Below are positions 16,489 to 26,527 of a DNA stretch of 64,000 bases, one piece after another. The translations under genes were made by a program, and so were the position numbers. Where the stretch lies: positions 59,617 to 123,616 of the forward strand of contig CACYYG010000025.1 in assembly GCA_902778535.1 (NCBI GenBank), in the 5' to 3' direction. The DNA is from an uncultured Prevotellaceae bacterium. Its GTDB lineage: Bacteria; Bacteroidota; Bacteroidia; Bacteroidales; Bacteroidaceae. Numbering within the stretch: the first letter of the stretch is position 1; every line of letters begins with the position of its first letter. The notes beneath the pieces were generated by a model. The model was not told where the DNA came from, did not search any database, and worked only from the letters and a program-made list of their open reading frames with translations.

Positions 16489-18669
16489 ATGAAAAAGTCT
16501 TACCTGATACCCCTTCTGCTGTGCCTTTTCTCTGTAGGAGCCATTGCACAAGAGCTGCATCCTTTCGGAACGAAAGTGACTTGGGACCGCTACAGCCTCA
16601 TCTTCGACGGACATCGCGTGTGTCCCGTGATGGGCGAGATTCACTACTCACGCCTGCCTGCTGACGAGTGGCGACAGGCCGTGAGAAAGATGAAAGACGG
16701 CGGCGTGACCATCATTGCCACCTACGTCTTCTGGAATCACATAGAGGAACAGCAGGGCATCTTCCGATGGGACGGCCAGCGCGACCTGCGCCGATTCCTT
16801 GAAGTGTGCAAGGAAGAGGGGATGCCCGTGGTGCTGCGCATCGGGCCCTTCTGTCATGGCGAGGCACGAAACGGCGGCATACCTGACTGGGTATTTGAGA
16901 CAGGCACGAAGACGCGCTCCACAAATGGTATATTCCTCGGCTTCGTAGAGAAACTTTACCGTCAAATCTTCACTCAGGTGCAGGGGCTGCAATGGAAAGA
17001 CGGCGGCCCGCTGCTGGCTTGCCAGTTCGACAACGAATACCGCGGCTCGGGCGACTATCTGATGGCGTTGAAGCGCATTGCCCTCAACATAGGCTTCGAC
17101 CTGCCTTTCTACACACGCACCGGATGGCCTGAGCTCTCGAAGCCTGTGCCCTTCGGCGAGATGCTGCCGCTCTACGGCGACTATGCCGACGGCTTCTGGG
17201 ACCGTACGCTTGGCGAGACCGACGGCAACTACTACAAGGCGTTCAACTTCAAAAAATCTCCCATTCCATCTACCGAGATGGGCGAAGTACCTCAAGCCCC
17301 CCCTTCGTCCCCCGTGGGGGACACTCTTGCTGGCAAGCCCGCACACAAGTCAAATGAAGCCCCCTCGGGGGCCGTAGGGGGGGCTTCCTATCCTTACTTC
17401 ACCTGCGAACTCGGCGGCGGAATGGCAACGGCCTATCATCGCCGTCCCTACCTCTACCCTGAGGACGCCTACTCGATGGCATTGGTAAAGCTGGGCAGCG
17501 GCTCCAATCTCTTAGGTTACTACATGTACCACGGCGGCACCAACCCCGAGGGCATCGCCTATCTGAACGAGAACCAGCGCACACCCGCCACCAACTACAA
17601 CGACATGCCCGTGAAGAGCTACGACTTCCAGGCGCCGCTGGGCGAGTTCGGGCAGACCTACCCGCAATACTACATGCTGCGCCCGCTGCATCTCTTCATG
17701 CACGACTTTGGCGAAATGCTGGCACCGATGGAGGCCTCCTTCCCCACCCCACAGGACTTGCCGAAGGGTGACGACTCGCAGTTGCGGTGGACGGTACGCA
17801 GTTTGACCCCACCCTCAGAGCCGGAATCGGCACCTGCCTTCATCTTCATCAACAACTACGAGCGGCTGCAGAATCTGTCAACAAAGCGCAACGTCAAGCT
17901 GTCGGCGTGTGGCGTAACATTTCCACGCCTCACCATCCCCGCCAACTGCATGGCCATCCTGCCGGTCAACATCCATACCATCCGCTATGCAACAGCACAA
18001 TTGGTGGCCAAGCGCGACGGAAAAATCTACATGATGCAGATTCCCGGCCTGCCCACCACCATTGCGATGAAAAATGGCAAGACGCTGCGCAACGTGAAAG
18101 CACTCGGAGCTGCCAAGCCCGTCTATGAGAACATCTACCTGCTGACAAAAGACGAGGCCGAGCACCTGTTACTGGCCCCCCTTTCGTCCCCCGAGGGGGA
18201 CACTCTTGCTGGCAAGCCCGCCCACAAGTCAAATGAAGCCCCCTCGGGGGCAGTAGGGGGGGCTTTATACAATAAGGTACGCGAGGCTGGCCCGCTACGC
18301 ACCATTACCATCGGCAAGCAGAAGGTGGCCGAGGAGCCGCAGGACGAGGACTTTGAGCAGGCCGCCGTCTACCGCATTACGCTACCTGAAACAATCCCAA
18401 CTCTCAGCTCTCAACCCTCAGCCCTGCTAAGAATCGACTACCGAGGCGATGTGGCCCGTCTCTATGCCGACGGAAAGCTTGTGGCCGACAACTTCTACTA
18501 CGGCCGGCCGTTCCTCTTCGGCCTGTGGCGTCTGCCCGAGGGCACACGCGAGCTGGAGCTCCGCATCCTTCCTCTACAGAAAGACGCACCCATCTATCTT
18601 CCCCGCGAGGCTGACAAGACGCCCGGCGAAGAAGTTAAAAATATCACCATCACATCTGAAGGATTATGA
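16489..18669 (+). CDS. GH35 beta-galactosidase with two in-frame palindromic inserts
   Basis: A 726-residue secreted GH35 enzyme with signal peptide MKKSYLIPLLLCLFSVGAIAQ. The barrel contains PVMGEIHYSRLPADEWR, YVFWNHIEEQQG and PFCHGEARNGGIPDW. The acid/base Glu is E183 in FDNEYRG and the nucleophile E307 in TCELGGGM. It should release terminal beta-galactose from plant glycans in the periplasm or at the surface. Two inserted peptides of about 31 residues, each containing KSNEAPSGAVGGA, break otherwise normal sequence: one before the YFTCELGGGM strand and one in the C-terminal beta domain. Both come from a GC-rich palindromic DNA element. The stop overlaps the next gene's ATG (ATGA). Confidence 0.92.
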   Translation: MKKSYLIPLLLCLFSVGAIAQELHPFGTKVTWDRYSLIFDGHRVCPVMGEIHYSRLPADEWRQAVRKMKDGGVTIIATYVFWNHIEEQQGIFRWDGQRDLRRFLEVCKEEGMPVVLRIGPFCHGEARNGGIPDWVFETGTKTRSTNGIFLGFVEKLYRQIFTQVQGLQWKDGGPLLACQFDNEYRGSGDYLMALKRIALNIGFDLPFYTRTGWPELSKPVPFGEMLPLYGDYADGFWDRTLGETDGNYYKAFNFKKSPIPSTEMGEVPQAPPSSPVGDTLAGKPAHKSNEAPSGAVGGASYPYFTCELGGGMATAYHRRPYLYPEDAYSMALVKLGSGSNLLGYYMYHGGTNPEGIAYLNENQRTPATNYNDMPVKSYDFQAPLGEFGQTYPQYYMLRPLHLFMHDFGEMLAPMEASFPTPQDLPKGDDSQLRWTVRSLTPPSEPESAPAFIFINNYERLQNLSTKRNVKLSACGVTFPRLTIPANCMAILPVNIHTIRYATAQLVAKRDGKIYMMQIPGLPTTIAMKNGKTLRNVKALGAAKPVYENIYLLTKDEAEHLLLAPLSSPEGDTLAGKPAHKSNEAPSGAVGGALYNKVREAGPLRTITIGKQKVAEEPQDEDFEQAAVYRITLPETIPTLSSQPSALLRIDYRGDVARLYADGKLVADNFYYGRPFLFGLWRLPEGTRELELRILPLQKDAPIYLPREADKTPGEEVKNITITSEGL
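17294..17386 (+). repeat. In-frame GC-rich palindromic element, copy 1
   Basis: A 93-bp insert (31 codons) inside the GH35 gene. The outer arms are a perfect 10-bp inverted repeat, AAGCCCCCCC (17294-17303) and GGGGGGGCTT (17377-17386). Two inner hairpins follow: GTCCCCC/GGGGGAC (17307-17322) and GCCCCC/GGGGGC (17359-17372). The folded form would be a three-way junction. It is read in frame as APPSSPVGDT...KSNEAPSGAVGGA. Confidence 0.9.
18174..18265 (+). repeat. In-frame GC-rich palindromic element, copy 2
   Basis: Second copy in the same gene, same orientation and frame, about 92 bp, with a few substitutions relative to copy 1 (GTCCCCCGAGGGGGAC hairpin; GGGGGCAGTAGG). It encodes APLSSPEGDT...KSNEAPSGAVGGA within the C-terminal beta-rich region. 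Confidence 0.9.
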
Positions 18670-21596
18670 AACGACTGACAGCGATAGCTTTATCATTCAT
18701 CATTTATCATTTGTCATTTAGCAGCGCAACCGCGCAACAAATCATCAGTCTGGAAGGAATCTGGGACTTTGCCATCGGCGACACCACTTTGGCAAAGGGT
18801 TCCCCGCTGCGCACCAAATACAACGACTACGTGACGCTGCCGGGCTCGATGCTGACCAACGACAAGGGCAATCCGGTGACACTCGCCACGCCCTGGACGG
18901 GCTCGCTCTACGACTCCAGCTTCTACTTCAACCCGCGCATGGAAGCCTACCGCCAGGCAGAAAACGTCAAGTTCCCCTTCTTCCTCACGCCGTCGAAACA
19001 CTACGTGGGAGCCGCGTGGTACAGAAAACGCATCTACGTGCCGAAAGACTGGAAGGGCCAGCGCATCACGCTCTTCCTCGAGCGTCCGCACATCGAAACC
19101 ACCGTCTATGTCAACGGACATGAGGCGGGACACGAGATGTCGCTCTCAACGCCACACCGATACGACGTGTCGAAATACATCAAGGCAGGCAAGAACAATG
19201 ATATTGCCATTCGCGTCTACAATGGCATCGAGAACGTATGCGTTGGCCAGGATTCACATTCCGTGACCGACCAGACGCAGGGCAACTGGAACGGCATCAC
19301 TGGCCGAATCGAGTTGCAGGCGCAATGGAAGAAACTGAACGTCAAGAAAGTGCGCATTGTCCCCAACGACGACCTTTCTTCATTCAAGGTCCTGATTGAC
19401 ATCGAGAATCACATACCAGCCGTACGCGTCATGCCTTTCAACGACTTCTACGTAGAAGCCAGCGTGCGCCCAATTGTCAACGGAAAGCCTGGGAAAATGA
19501 TTATGAGCTCGACAAAGGTGCTTTTCACTGAAAATCACGTAGAAATGAATTTCGGGCTAAACAAAGTAAAGCCCTTCCAGCCCTGGGACGAGTACCATCC
19601 TAATCTTTACCTGCTGACGGTGTGCGCCGGCGATGACGAGTACCAGACTATCTTCGGCCTGCGGAAAATAAGCATACGCGACCGACATTTCTACATCAAC
19701 GGACGACCGATGTTCCTTCGCGGCACGGTAGAGAACTGCTGTTTCCCACTGACTGGCTATCCTCCGACCGACGAGGAGGAATGGCTGCGTATATTTAAAA
19801 AGTGCAAGGAATGGGGGCTGAACCATGTGCGTTTCCACAGCTATTGTCCGCCCGATGCAGCCTTCTGTGCTGCTGACCGCGTAGGCATTTATCTGCAGCC
19901 GGAAGGTCCTTCGTGGCCTAATCACGGCGTCAGGCTGCGTCGTGGTCAGAGCATCGATCAGTATCTGCTGGAAGAGTCAAAGCGCATTGTCGACGAATAC
20001 GGTCATCATCCTTCTTTCGTAATGATGGCTGCCGGCAATGAGCCCGCAGGCGACTGGGTGAGCTACTGCGACGACTGGGTGCAACAGATGCACGACTATG
20101 ACTCCACGCGAGTCTATTGCGGTGCCAGCGTCGGAGGCGGCTGGGCTTGGGACGGAGGCTCGGAGTATCACGTCAAGGGTGGTGCCCGAGGCCTTGACTG
20201 GGATCGCCACGCTCCACACAGCGATGACGACTACTACAGCCAGATAGAATTCCCTCGGAATTACAAAGGACAAGAACCCAACAATACGCCCATCATTGCC
20301 CACGAGCAGGGCCAGTGGTGCGTTTTTCCCGACTTCAAGGAAATCAGCCAATATAAAGGCGTCTACAAACCCGGTAACTTCGAGATTTTCCGCGACCTGC
20401 TGACGCAGAACGGAATGGCGGAGCAGGCAGAAAAATTCCTGATGGCCAGCGGCAAGCTGCAAACCCTCTGTTATAAATACGAAATAGAACGCAATCTGCG
20501 AACCAAGGATTATGCCGGTTTCCAACTACTCGCCCTCAACGACTACAGCGGTCAGGGCACGGCACTGGTGGGGCCGCTGAACGTTTTCTGGCAAGAGAAA
20601 GGCTACGCCAACCATCGTCTGTGGCGCGAATTCTGCAACATGCTGGTGGCGCTTGCACGCTTCCCGAAGTTTGTCTATACCAACGATGAGCATCTGCGCG
20701 TACCCATCGAGGCCATGAATGCCTTCTACGGCGAGATAGCGCCTACGGAAACGACCTATGAACTGGTGCAGAACGACAGCATCGTCATTCTCAAAGACAC
20801 GCTTTCCATCCGCTCTATCCCTGTAGGAAAGAACAACGATCTGGGTATCATCGACACGCCATTGAGCAGCATCACGAAAGCTTCGAAAATGACGCTGCGT
20901 GTCAATATTGGCAATTACGTCACTAACCACTGGGATTTCTGGGTGTATCCCTCCATCTCTGCTACGCAAGAGGATTCTGCCTCCGTTGCGCCCTACATCG
21001 CCTCCACGCTCGACGATGCCGCCCTCAATGTGCTGCGCTCCGGCGGCAACGTGTTGCTGACCGCAGCAGGCAAGGTGACGCTGGGCAGTGACGTCGTGCA
21101 GCATTATCTGCCTGTGTTCTGGAACACGTCGTGGTTTAAAATGCGGCCGCCGCACACCACCGGCGCCTGCATCGACAATAATCATCCGTTGTTCAAATAT
21201 GATTTCCCCACCGACGACTGGAGCAACCTCAACTGGTGGGAGTTGCTGAACAACGCGCAGGTAATGAATCTGATGGAGCTGCCGGCCAGCTACCAGCCGC
21301 CCATCCAGCCTATCGATACGTGGCACGTCAGCCGCAAACTGGGTATGCTCATCGAGGCCCGCGTGCTGAACGGACGTCTGCTGATGACTACGATGGACAT
21401 CACGAACAACCTGGACAAGAGACATGTAGCCCGCCAGATGCGTCATGCCATCCTCGAATACATGCAAAGCGAAGACTTCCGGCCCACGATAACCGTAGAA
21501 CCGGAAGTCATCAATGATTTCTTCACGAAGCAGGCACCGCCCGTCGACATGTTCACCCGTGACTCACCCGACGAGCTGAAGCCCAAGATCAAATAA
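18666..21596 (+). CDS. GH2-family glycoside hydrolase
   Basis: A 976-residue secreted protein. It has a signal peptide, a jelly-roll sugar-binding domain (about 25-220; WYRKRIYVPKDWKG, TTVYVNGHEAG), an Ig-like domain, then a TIM barrel with NHVRFHSYCPPDAAF. The acid/base Glu is E459 in AAGNEPAGDW and the probable nucleophile E547 in IAHEQGQW. A C-terminal beta region extends to the end. The family hydrolyses beta-galactosides, glucuronides or related linkages; the substrate cannot be read. The ATG overlaps the GH35 stop, so the two are translationally coupled and likely act on one glycan. The signal-peptide core LSFIIYHLSF is written by an ATCATT-type repeat. The stop is only 15 bp from the convergent M14 gene stop. 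Confidence 0.88.
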   Translation: MKRLTAIALSFIIYHLSFSSATAQQIISLEGIWDFAIGDTTLAKGSPLRTKYNDYVTLPGSMLTNDKGNPVTLATPWTGSLYDSSFYFNPRMEAYRQAENVKFPFFLTPSKHYVGAAWYRKRIYVPKDWKGQRITLFLERPHIETTVYVNGHEAGHEMSLSTPHRYDVSKYIKAGKNNDIAIRVYNGIENVCVGQDSHSVTDQTQGNWNGITGRIELQAQWKKLNVKKVRIVPNDDLSSFKVLIDIENHIPAVRVMPFNDFYVEASVRPIVNGKPGKMIMSSTKVLFTENHVEMNFGLNKVKPFQPWDEYHPNLYLLTVCAGDDEYQTIFGLRKISIRDRHFYINGRPMFLRGTVENCCFPLTGYPPTDEEEWLRIFKKCKEWGLNHVRFHSYCPPDAAFCAADRVGIYLQPEGPSWPNHGVRLRRGQSIDQYLLEESKRIVDEYGHHPSFVMMAAGNEPAGDWVSYCDDWVQQMHDYDSTRVYCGASVGGGWAWDGGSEYHVKGGARGLDWDRHAPHSDDDYYSQIEFPRNYKGQEPNNTPIIAHEQGQWCVFPDFKEISQYKGVYKPGNFEIFRDLLTQNGMAEQAEKFLMASGKLQTLCYKYEIERNLRTKDYAGFQLLALNDYSGQGTALVGPLNVFWQEKGYANHRLWREFCNMLVALARFPKFVYTNDEHLRVPIEAMNAFYGEIAPTETTYELVQNDSIVILKDTLSIRSIPVGKNNDLGIIDTPLSSITKASKMTLRVNIGNYVTNHWDFWVYPSISATQEDSASVAPYIASTLDDAALNVLRSGGNVLLTAAGKVTLGSDVVQHYLPVFWNTSWFKMRPPHTTGACIDNNHPLFKYDFPTDDWSNLNWWELLNNAQVMNLMELPASYQPPIQPIDTWHVSRKLGMLIEARVLNGRLLMTTMDITNNLDKRHVARQMRHAILEYMQSEDFRPTITVEPEVINDFFTKQAPPVDMFTRDSPDELKPKIK
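18691..18720 (+). repeat. ATCATT phrase repeat encoding a signal-peptide core
   Basis: Tandem imperfect units TATCATTCATCATTTATCAT and further TTGTCATTTA encode the hydrophobic SFIIYHLSF of the GH2 signal peptide. A related phrase on the minus strand (49631-49664) encodes LSFIIGSLSF in the GH127 gene. Confidence 0.6.
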
Positions 21597-21611
21597 CATC
21601 TCGCCCTCCGC

Positions 21612-24335
21612 TCATTTAATCACGACCTTGCGACCTTTCATGATGTACAGGCCCCTCCTCGTAGGCTGTCCATTAAGCTTACGTCCGTCGAGCATATACC
21701 AATCACAGTTATCGCCATTCACCTGCAATGCGCCGATTCCCGTAGTAGTATCTCCGTCGAAGTCCAGCACGAATTGGCGAGCCCTTGTGTCTGCTGAGAA
21801 CTGGAAATAGGCACGACAGGCTTTCAGCGTTCGGTCTATACCCGTGTGTTTTAGTGTGTTGTTGGAGGTCATATAGTAGATGCTCTCGTTAGCAGGAGTA
21901 ATGTCGAAGGCGTCATAGTAGCCGATGAACTTCACTCCGTCGATAGGCGAAACTGTGTGGACATCCTCATCAACTTCCTGGACAGTAACACCGGTGAACG
22001 TCGGATTCACGATGTTCTCCCCGGTAGTTTCCCACTTGATGATATAGGGCACGCCAGCCACTAACTCGTCGACTTTCTCACCGAAGGTCAGCCTGATATG
22101 AGTTCCTGTAATCGTAGCATTATCCAGCGTTTTGGCAATAGCCCCTTCCAACGGACTTCCCTCAAGTGTTACATTGAAGGGCAGGCACAGGGTGTTCCAT
22201 GAACCATCCTTGTAAAGTGTGCGGTTGCTAAGTTGAACGTTGCGTACCTTACCATTAGCAGAGGAGATGGCAGTGCTGTTCTCACCATTGTCAGCCAGAA
22301 TGAGGTCTGGATAGCTACATGTCACCGTGGCCACCCATCCTGGCTTGTTCACACTGTAGTCGGAAGTAAACCTGAAGGTAAGCGCGCCGTCGGCATTGGT
22401 GGCAGTCACCGTGCCAGGGCTATTTGTTCCTGTATACGTGCCTATGAGGGTAGCAGAGGTGGAAGTGCCGTCGTAGATGTATAGGAAGTCATAGTTTGAC
22501 TCAATTTCAAACGACTGGAAATCAACACAGACCTTGGCGTCCTCGCTTCCCGGATAGAATATCAGAGTATAGTCTTGATTGTCGCCATAGTTGGCATTGG
22601 GGCCTCCTGAGTCATAGAACAAGGCGTTACACGTTGTCACTGAGCCGTTGTGCATGTTGACAGCTTCAGCCACATGGATATAATTGCTCTTCGTCAGGGT
22701 CTGGCTGTTGCCTTCTGCGTCGGTGATGGTCAAAGTGACATCATAGTCTCCGACAGCATTATATGTAATGTTCGTAGGATTCTGTGCTGTAGATGTGGAA
22801 GGTGTGGCACCCTCGAAGGTCCAGTAGTAAGAAGCGACAGTACCAAAAGAAGCATCGGTGAAGCTGACGCTCTGGCCGAGGGATACAGTCGTTGACGAGG
22901 CAGTAAAGTTAGGCATCAGGCAGTCGCCGGGAGTGAGCTGGATGTCGTTCAGCTCAACACGCTCTCCGTCAGCCACCGTCACTTCAATAATCTGCGGGCA
23001 GTAGCCGTCTTTTTGGAAGAGGAACGTGTAGGTGCCGCCTTTGATGGGACGGTGGAAGTCGCCTGCCTCATGGGTGCTCACCTGAGAGCCATTTTTGTCA
23101 TGGTCCTGAACAGTGACTGTAACGCCCTCGATGGGCGCACCCGACGTGGCGTCATAGACAAAGCCATGCACGCCGTTGAGACACTGCTCCATATATGCCA
23201 GCATTGAGTTGTGGTTGTAGTTCCAGAAGTTAGGAAGCTGCGAAGCAGAAGGGGTCTTGGCAGTCGAGCACTCTATGGTCACCTCGCGGCACTGGGCGTA
23301 GTAGTTCATGTAGTCCTGACGGCTGCCACTTATCGTGTACCAGGCAGCGCCGTTCGTAATGCCGTTGTTTTCATCGGTCATGTATGAGGAAGATACCGCA
23401 TGAGCTTTGCTGGCATACTCTGTGCAGACATATTGCCACCAGACATCGTCGGCGTGGAGATCGTATGTGCAATCCCATGGATAGTTCATCACCTCTGAGC
23501 CACCGTGGAAGTTGGCACTCATGGTGAAAAGGTATTGCTTAGCCAATCCCATCATCAACTGTGTCTCCTTCTGATAGCGATTACCATCGGGATGGGTGCC
23601 GTTGACGAAGTCAGGAAAGTTGCGGTTAATATCAACATCATTGGCGTTGTAACGGCGTGCACCGTTCACCGTATTGTTACCTCCATAATAGGTGCCGTCG
23701 GGGTTGGTATTGGGAAAGATGAAGATGTCGAGATTGTTCACCAGGTTGACGATGCGGTCATCAGTGCTGGTACACAACTCGTCGATCAGACGGAGCATGA
23801 GGATCATGCCTGTTACCTCATCGCCATGCATGGTGGAGGAGTAGAGGAACTTCGGTTTGCCGTCGGTGTCGCCGTTGTTGATGCGCACGCCCAACAGTTT
23901 GCGACCCGAGGACAGCGTACCAAGTTCAATGCAGCTACAACTGCGGCCCAAAACGGTCTCTTCAGGGAAGCCCTGCATCATCGAAACATACTGGTCGTAG
24001 GTAGGATAGGCGTTCCATGCCTTGCTCTTCCCGTCCCACATGGCATGGGTCTCTCTCATGGAGGGCGGCATCTGCAAGAAAGGCTTGTAGCCTGCCTGAA
24101 TCATCTCGTCATACTCCCTTTGGTTGGCATAGCAGGCTACAACCTTGCCGTCGGTCTTGTCAACGGAGCAGATACGGTTGATGGTTCCTACCTCAGAGGG
24201 GTCATTGACGCTGACTGTGAAATAATACTCACCGCGACTGCGCATGAGCTCAGACAACTCTGTTTGTTCCTGTGCACTAACTGCGCTACTGATAACGGCA
24301 ATGCAAAAGACGAGGACATAACGTAGATTTCTCAT
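21612..24335 (-). CDS. Secreted M14 zinc carboxypeptidase with PKD, CUB-like and sorting tail
   Basis: A 907-residue protein with signal peptide (MRNLRYVLVFCIAVISSAVSA). The M14 peptidase domain (about 100-410) has the zinc motif HGDE, substrate motif NTNPDG, DINRNFPD, the third zinc His in NFHGGSEVMNYPWD and the catalytic Glu in EVTIECST. A CarboxypepD-type Ig domain (GVTVTVQDHDKNG), a PKD domain (YYWTFEGATPSTS) and a CUB-like domain (FYDSGGPNANYGDNQDYTL) follow. The last 200 residues share RTLYKDGSWNTLCLPF with the three giant beta-helix proteins and end GLYIMKGRKVVIK, like a type IX secretion tail. Last gene of a minus-strand operon, 54 nt after the CtpA-like gene. Confidence 0.9.
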   Translation of the reverse strand: MRNLRYVLVFCIAVISSAVSAQEQTELSELMRSRGEYYFTVSVNDPSEVGTINRICSVDKTDGKVVACYANQREYDEMIQAGYKPFLQMPPSMRETHAMWDGKSKAWNAYPTYDQYVSMMQGFPEETVLGRSCSCIELGTLSSGRKLLGVRINNGDTDGKPKFLYSSTMHGDEVTGMILMLRLIDELCTSTDDRIVNLVNNLDIFIFPNTNPDGTYYGGNNTVNGARRYNANDVDINRNFPDFVNGTHPDGNRYQKETQLMMGLAKQYLFTMSANFHGGSEVMNYPWDCTYDLHADDVWWQYVCTEYASKAHAVSSSYMTDENNGITNGAAWYTISGSRQDYMNYYAQCREVTIECSTAKTPSASQLPNFWNYNHNSMLAYMEQCLNGVHGFVYDATSGAPIEGVTVTVQDHDKNGSQVSTHEAGDFHRPIKGGTYTFLFQKDGYCPQIIEVTVADGERVELNDIQLTPGDCLMPNFTASSTTVSLGQSVSFTDASFGTVASYYWTFEGATPSTSTAQNPTNITYNAVGDYDVTLTITDAEGNSQTLTKSNYIHVAEAVNMHNGSVTTCNALFYDSGGPNANYGDNQDYTLIFYPGSEDAKVCVDFQSFEIESNYDFLYIYDGTSTSATLIGTYTGTNSPGTVTATNADGALTFRFTSDYSVNKPGWVATVTCSYPDLILADNGENSTAISSANGKVRNVQLSNRTLYKDGSWNTLCLPFNVTLEGSPLEGAIAKTLDNATITGTHIRLTFGEKVDELVAGVPYIIKWETTGENIVNPTFTGVTVQEVDEDVHTVSPIDGVKFIGYYDAFDITPANESIYYMTSNNTLKHTGIDRTLKACRAYFQFSADTRARQFVLDFDGDTTTGIGALQVNGDNCDWYMLDGRKLNGQPTRRGLYIMKGRKVVIK

Positions 24336-24389
24336 CTGTTAAAACTTTTATTACTTTTTTAATGATGGGGTCCAAGATCAAATCACGCT

Positions 24390-26108
24390 CTATCCCTTAG
24401 CCACCAGCGTAGTGCGCAAGTGCGTTGGGCGATAATCATAGTTCTGGGCAACGGGCCCACCCTCAGAGGCGGCCTCGTTATCGTTGTCATCAGGTTTGGG
24501 GAAGGCCTTACCTTCTTTCAACACGCGAATGGCTTCTTTCACCACAGGGTCGTTGCTGTTGAGATACTCCATCCACGACTGCTCATCGAGCATGTTGTAG
24601 ACAATGCGGCTCGTGATGAACTCCTCCAAGAGGGTGCGCGACTGCTGTATCATCAGGTTGCGACGACGCAGGCCCTGACCGTCGGCATACTGAGCAAACT
24701 TCTCCACCAGGTTCAGCTTCTTGATATACTTCACCAGCGACTTCTCGTCGGTATACTCGCTCAGCTTCTCACGGTTTTGGTCGGTGTACTCGTAGCAGAA
24801 CTGAAGGACAAGACCCGACATCAGCGCCTCCTTATAATAAGAAGTGTAGTTGGTAGTGTCCTGCGGCACGAAAATGTCGGGCGTGATGCCACCGCCGCCA
24901 TAGACGGTGCGTCCGAGGTGTGTATAGAACTCGGGGCCGGTGTGGTGGATGCTGTCCTGCGAGAAGAATTCGCCGTTCTGGTAGCGCATCAGCAAGTCTT
25001 CCTCATAGTCACGATCCACGCCGCTGGTGTAGTGCTTCTGTATGCAGCGCCCCGACGGAGTGTAGTAGCGTGCGATGGTGAGGCGCATCAGCGAGCCGTC
25101 GGTGAAGGGTATGGGCTGCTGCACCAGTCCCTTGCCGAATGAGCGTCGTCCGATGATGATGCCTCGGTCGTTGTCCTGTATGGCACCTGCCAAGATCTCG
25201 CTGGCCGATGCCGACCCTTCATCGATGAGTACCACCAACGGCATGTACTGGTAGGAGCCGCGGCCGTTGCTGCGATAGTTCTCACGCGAAGTGTGCAGGC
25301 CTTCGGTATAGACGATGAGCCGGTTGCGTGGCAGGAACTGCTGGGCGATGTTCACCGCTGTCTGCAGGTAGCCGCCTGAATTGCCGCGCAAATCGACGAC
25401 AAGCTGCTGGAAACCGTCCATCGACAGCTGTGCCAATGCGATGATCAGTTCCTTGTCGGTATTCTCTGCGAAATTCTTAATCTTCACATAGCCTGTCGTC
25501 TCGTCGAGCATATAGGCAGCGCTGATGCTGTGTGTCTCAATGACATCGCGCGTGACGGTGAACTCTTTCCGCTGTCCGTCGAGTCCGCGCACAATGCCCA
25601 AGCGCACCTCCGTGCCCTTCGGTCCCTTCAGTTTGTGCATAGCAATCTCGTTGGTCAGACTTTCGCCGGTAAAGACAGAGTCGTCGACGGTGACAATCTT
25701 GTCGCCAGCCTGCAGGCCTGCACGCTCCGAGGGTCCGCCGCTGATTACATTCTGCACACGCAGCGTGTCGTTGCGGATGATGAACTCTATGCCCACGCCG
25801 GTGAACGAGCCACGCAGGTCGTCTTCGGCCAGCTCGGCATCTTCGGCGGTGATGTAGACGGAGTGCGGGTCAAGCTCGCCCAGAATGATGGGTATGGCCT
25901 TTTCCACCAGCCCTGTTACATCGACCGAGTCGACGTAATACTGGTCGAGGCCGGTGAGCAGGTTCGACAGCTTGTTGGCTCCGGCCTTGATAATGCTGGG
26001 GCGTCCCTGCGAGAACTGTATGCCGTAGAATGAGCCGACGACAATGCCCACGATACAGCTCAGCGCCAACCACAAAGGCGTAAAACGATTTCTCTTATTG
26101 TTGCTCAT
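24390..26108 (-). CDS. CtpA-like S41 carboxy-terminal processing protease
   Basis: A 572-residue periplasmic serine protease anchored by an N-terminal membrane segment (LWLALSCIVGIVVGSFYGI). A PDZ domain (about 95-185, GGPSERAGLQAGDKIVTVDD) precedes the S41 domain with catalytic Ser in GSASASEI (298-305) and Lys K326 in FGKG. Such proteases trim C-termini of envelope proteins. The start ATG overlaps the dCMP deaminase stop (ATGA), so the genes are coupled; M14 carboxypeptidase follows. Distinct from the secreted S41 protein at 30483-32408. Confidence 0.93.
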   Translation of the reverse strand: MSNNKRNRFTPLWLALSCIVGIVVGSFYGIQFSQGRPSIIKAGANKLSNLLTGLDQYYVDSVDVTGLVEKAIPIILGELDPHSVYITAEDAELAEDDLRGSFTGVGIEFIIRNDTLRVQNVISGGPSERAGLQAGDKIVTVDDSVFTGESLTNEIAMHKLKGPKGTEVRLGIVRGLDGQRKEFTVTRDVIETHSISAAYMLDETTGYVKIKNFAENTDKELIIALAQLSMDGFQQLVVDLRGNSGGYLQTAVNIAQQFLPRNRLIVYTEGLHTSRENYRSNGRGSYQYMPLVVLIDEGSASASEILAGAIQDNDRGIIIGRRSFGKGLVQQPIPFTDGSLMRLTIARYYTPSGRCIQKHYTSGVDRDYEEDLLMRYQNGEFFSQDSIHHTGPEFYTHLGRTVYGGGGITPDIFVPQDTTNYTSYYKEALMSGLVLQFCYEYTDQNREKLSEYTDEKSLVKYIKKLNLVEKFAQYADGQGLRRRNLMIQQSRTLLEEFITSRIVYNMLDEQSWMEYLNSNDPVVKEAIRVLKEGKAFPKPDDNDNEAASEGGPVAQNYDYRPTHLRTTLVAKG

Positions 26109-26527
26109 ACTTCTAAATAAACTACTTCAATACCTGCGCGCTCCAGCAACTTGATGCCATCGTCGAGACGATATTTCTCGCCATAAACCACGCGCTTGAT
26201 GCCAGCCTGGATAATGAGTTTGGCGCACTCTATGCAGGGCGAGGCCGTGATATAGATGGTGGCGCCGTCGCTGTTGTTGTTTGAGCGGGCCAGCTTGGTG
26301 ATAGCGTTGGCTTCGGCGTGCAGCACATAGGGTTTCGACACGTTGTTCTCATCCTCGCAGACGTTTTCAAAGCCTGTAGGCGTACCGTTGTAGCCGTCGC
26401 TGATGATCATCTTGTTCTTCACCACCAATGCCCCCACCTGGCGTCGCTGGCAGTAGGAGTTTTCTGCCCAGATGCGAGCCATGCGCAGGTAGCGCTGGTC
26501 GAGATTATTTTGTTTTTCTGATTCCAT
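26105..26527 (-). CDS. dCMP deaminase
   Basis: A 140-residue zinc deaminase of the ComEB/dCMP type, converting dCMP to dUMP for dTTP synthesis. Motifs: zinc ligand and catalytic Glu in LHAEANAI, the zinc Cys pair in SPCIECAKLI, and the early KVGALVVKN-type strand (QVGALVVKN). The length is normal. It overlaps the M3 peptidase gene by 23 nt and the CtpA-like gene by 4 nt, the middle of a tight operon. Confidence 0.93.
   Translation of the reverse strand: MESEKQNNLDQRYLRMARIWAENSYCQRRQVGALVVKNKMIISDGYNGTPTGFENVCEDENNVSKPYVLHAEANAITKLARSNNNSDGATIYITASPCIECAKLIIQAGIKRVVYGEKYRLDDGIKLLERAGIEVVYLEV

Noticed and set aside
17294-17386. GC-rich hairpins read as Rho-independent terminators
   Set aside because: They lie in frame in the middle of an intact coding sequence, are not followed by T-runs and recur in a second gene in the same frame.
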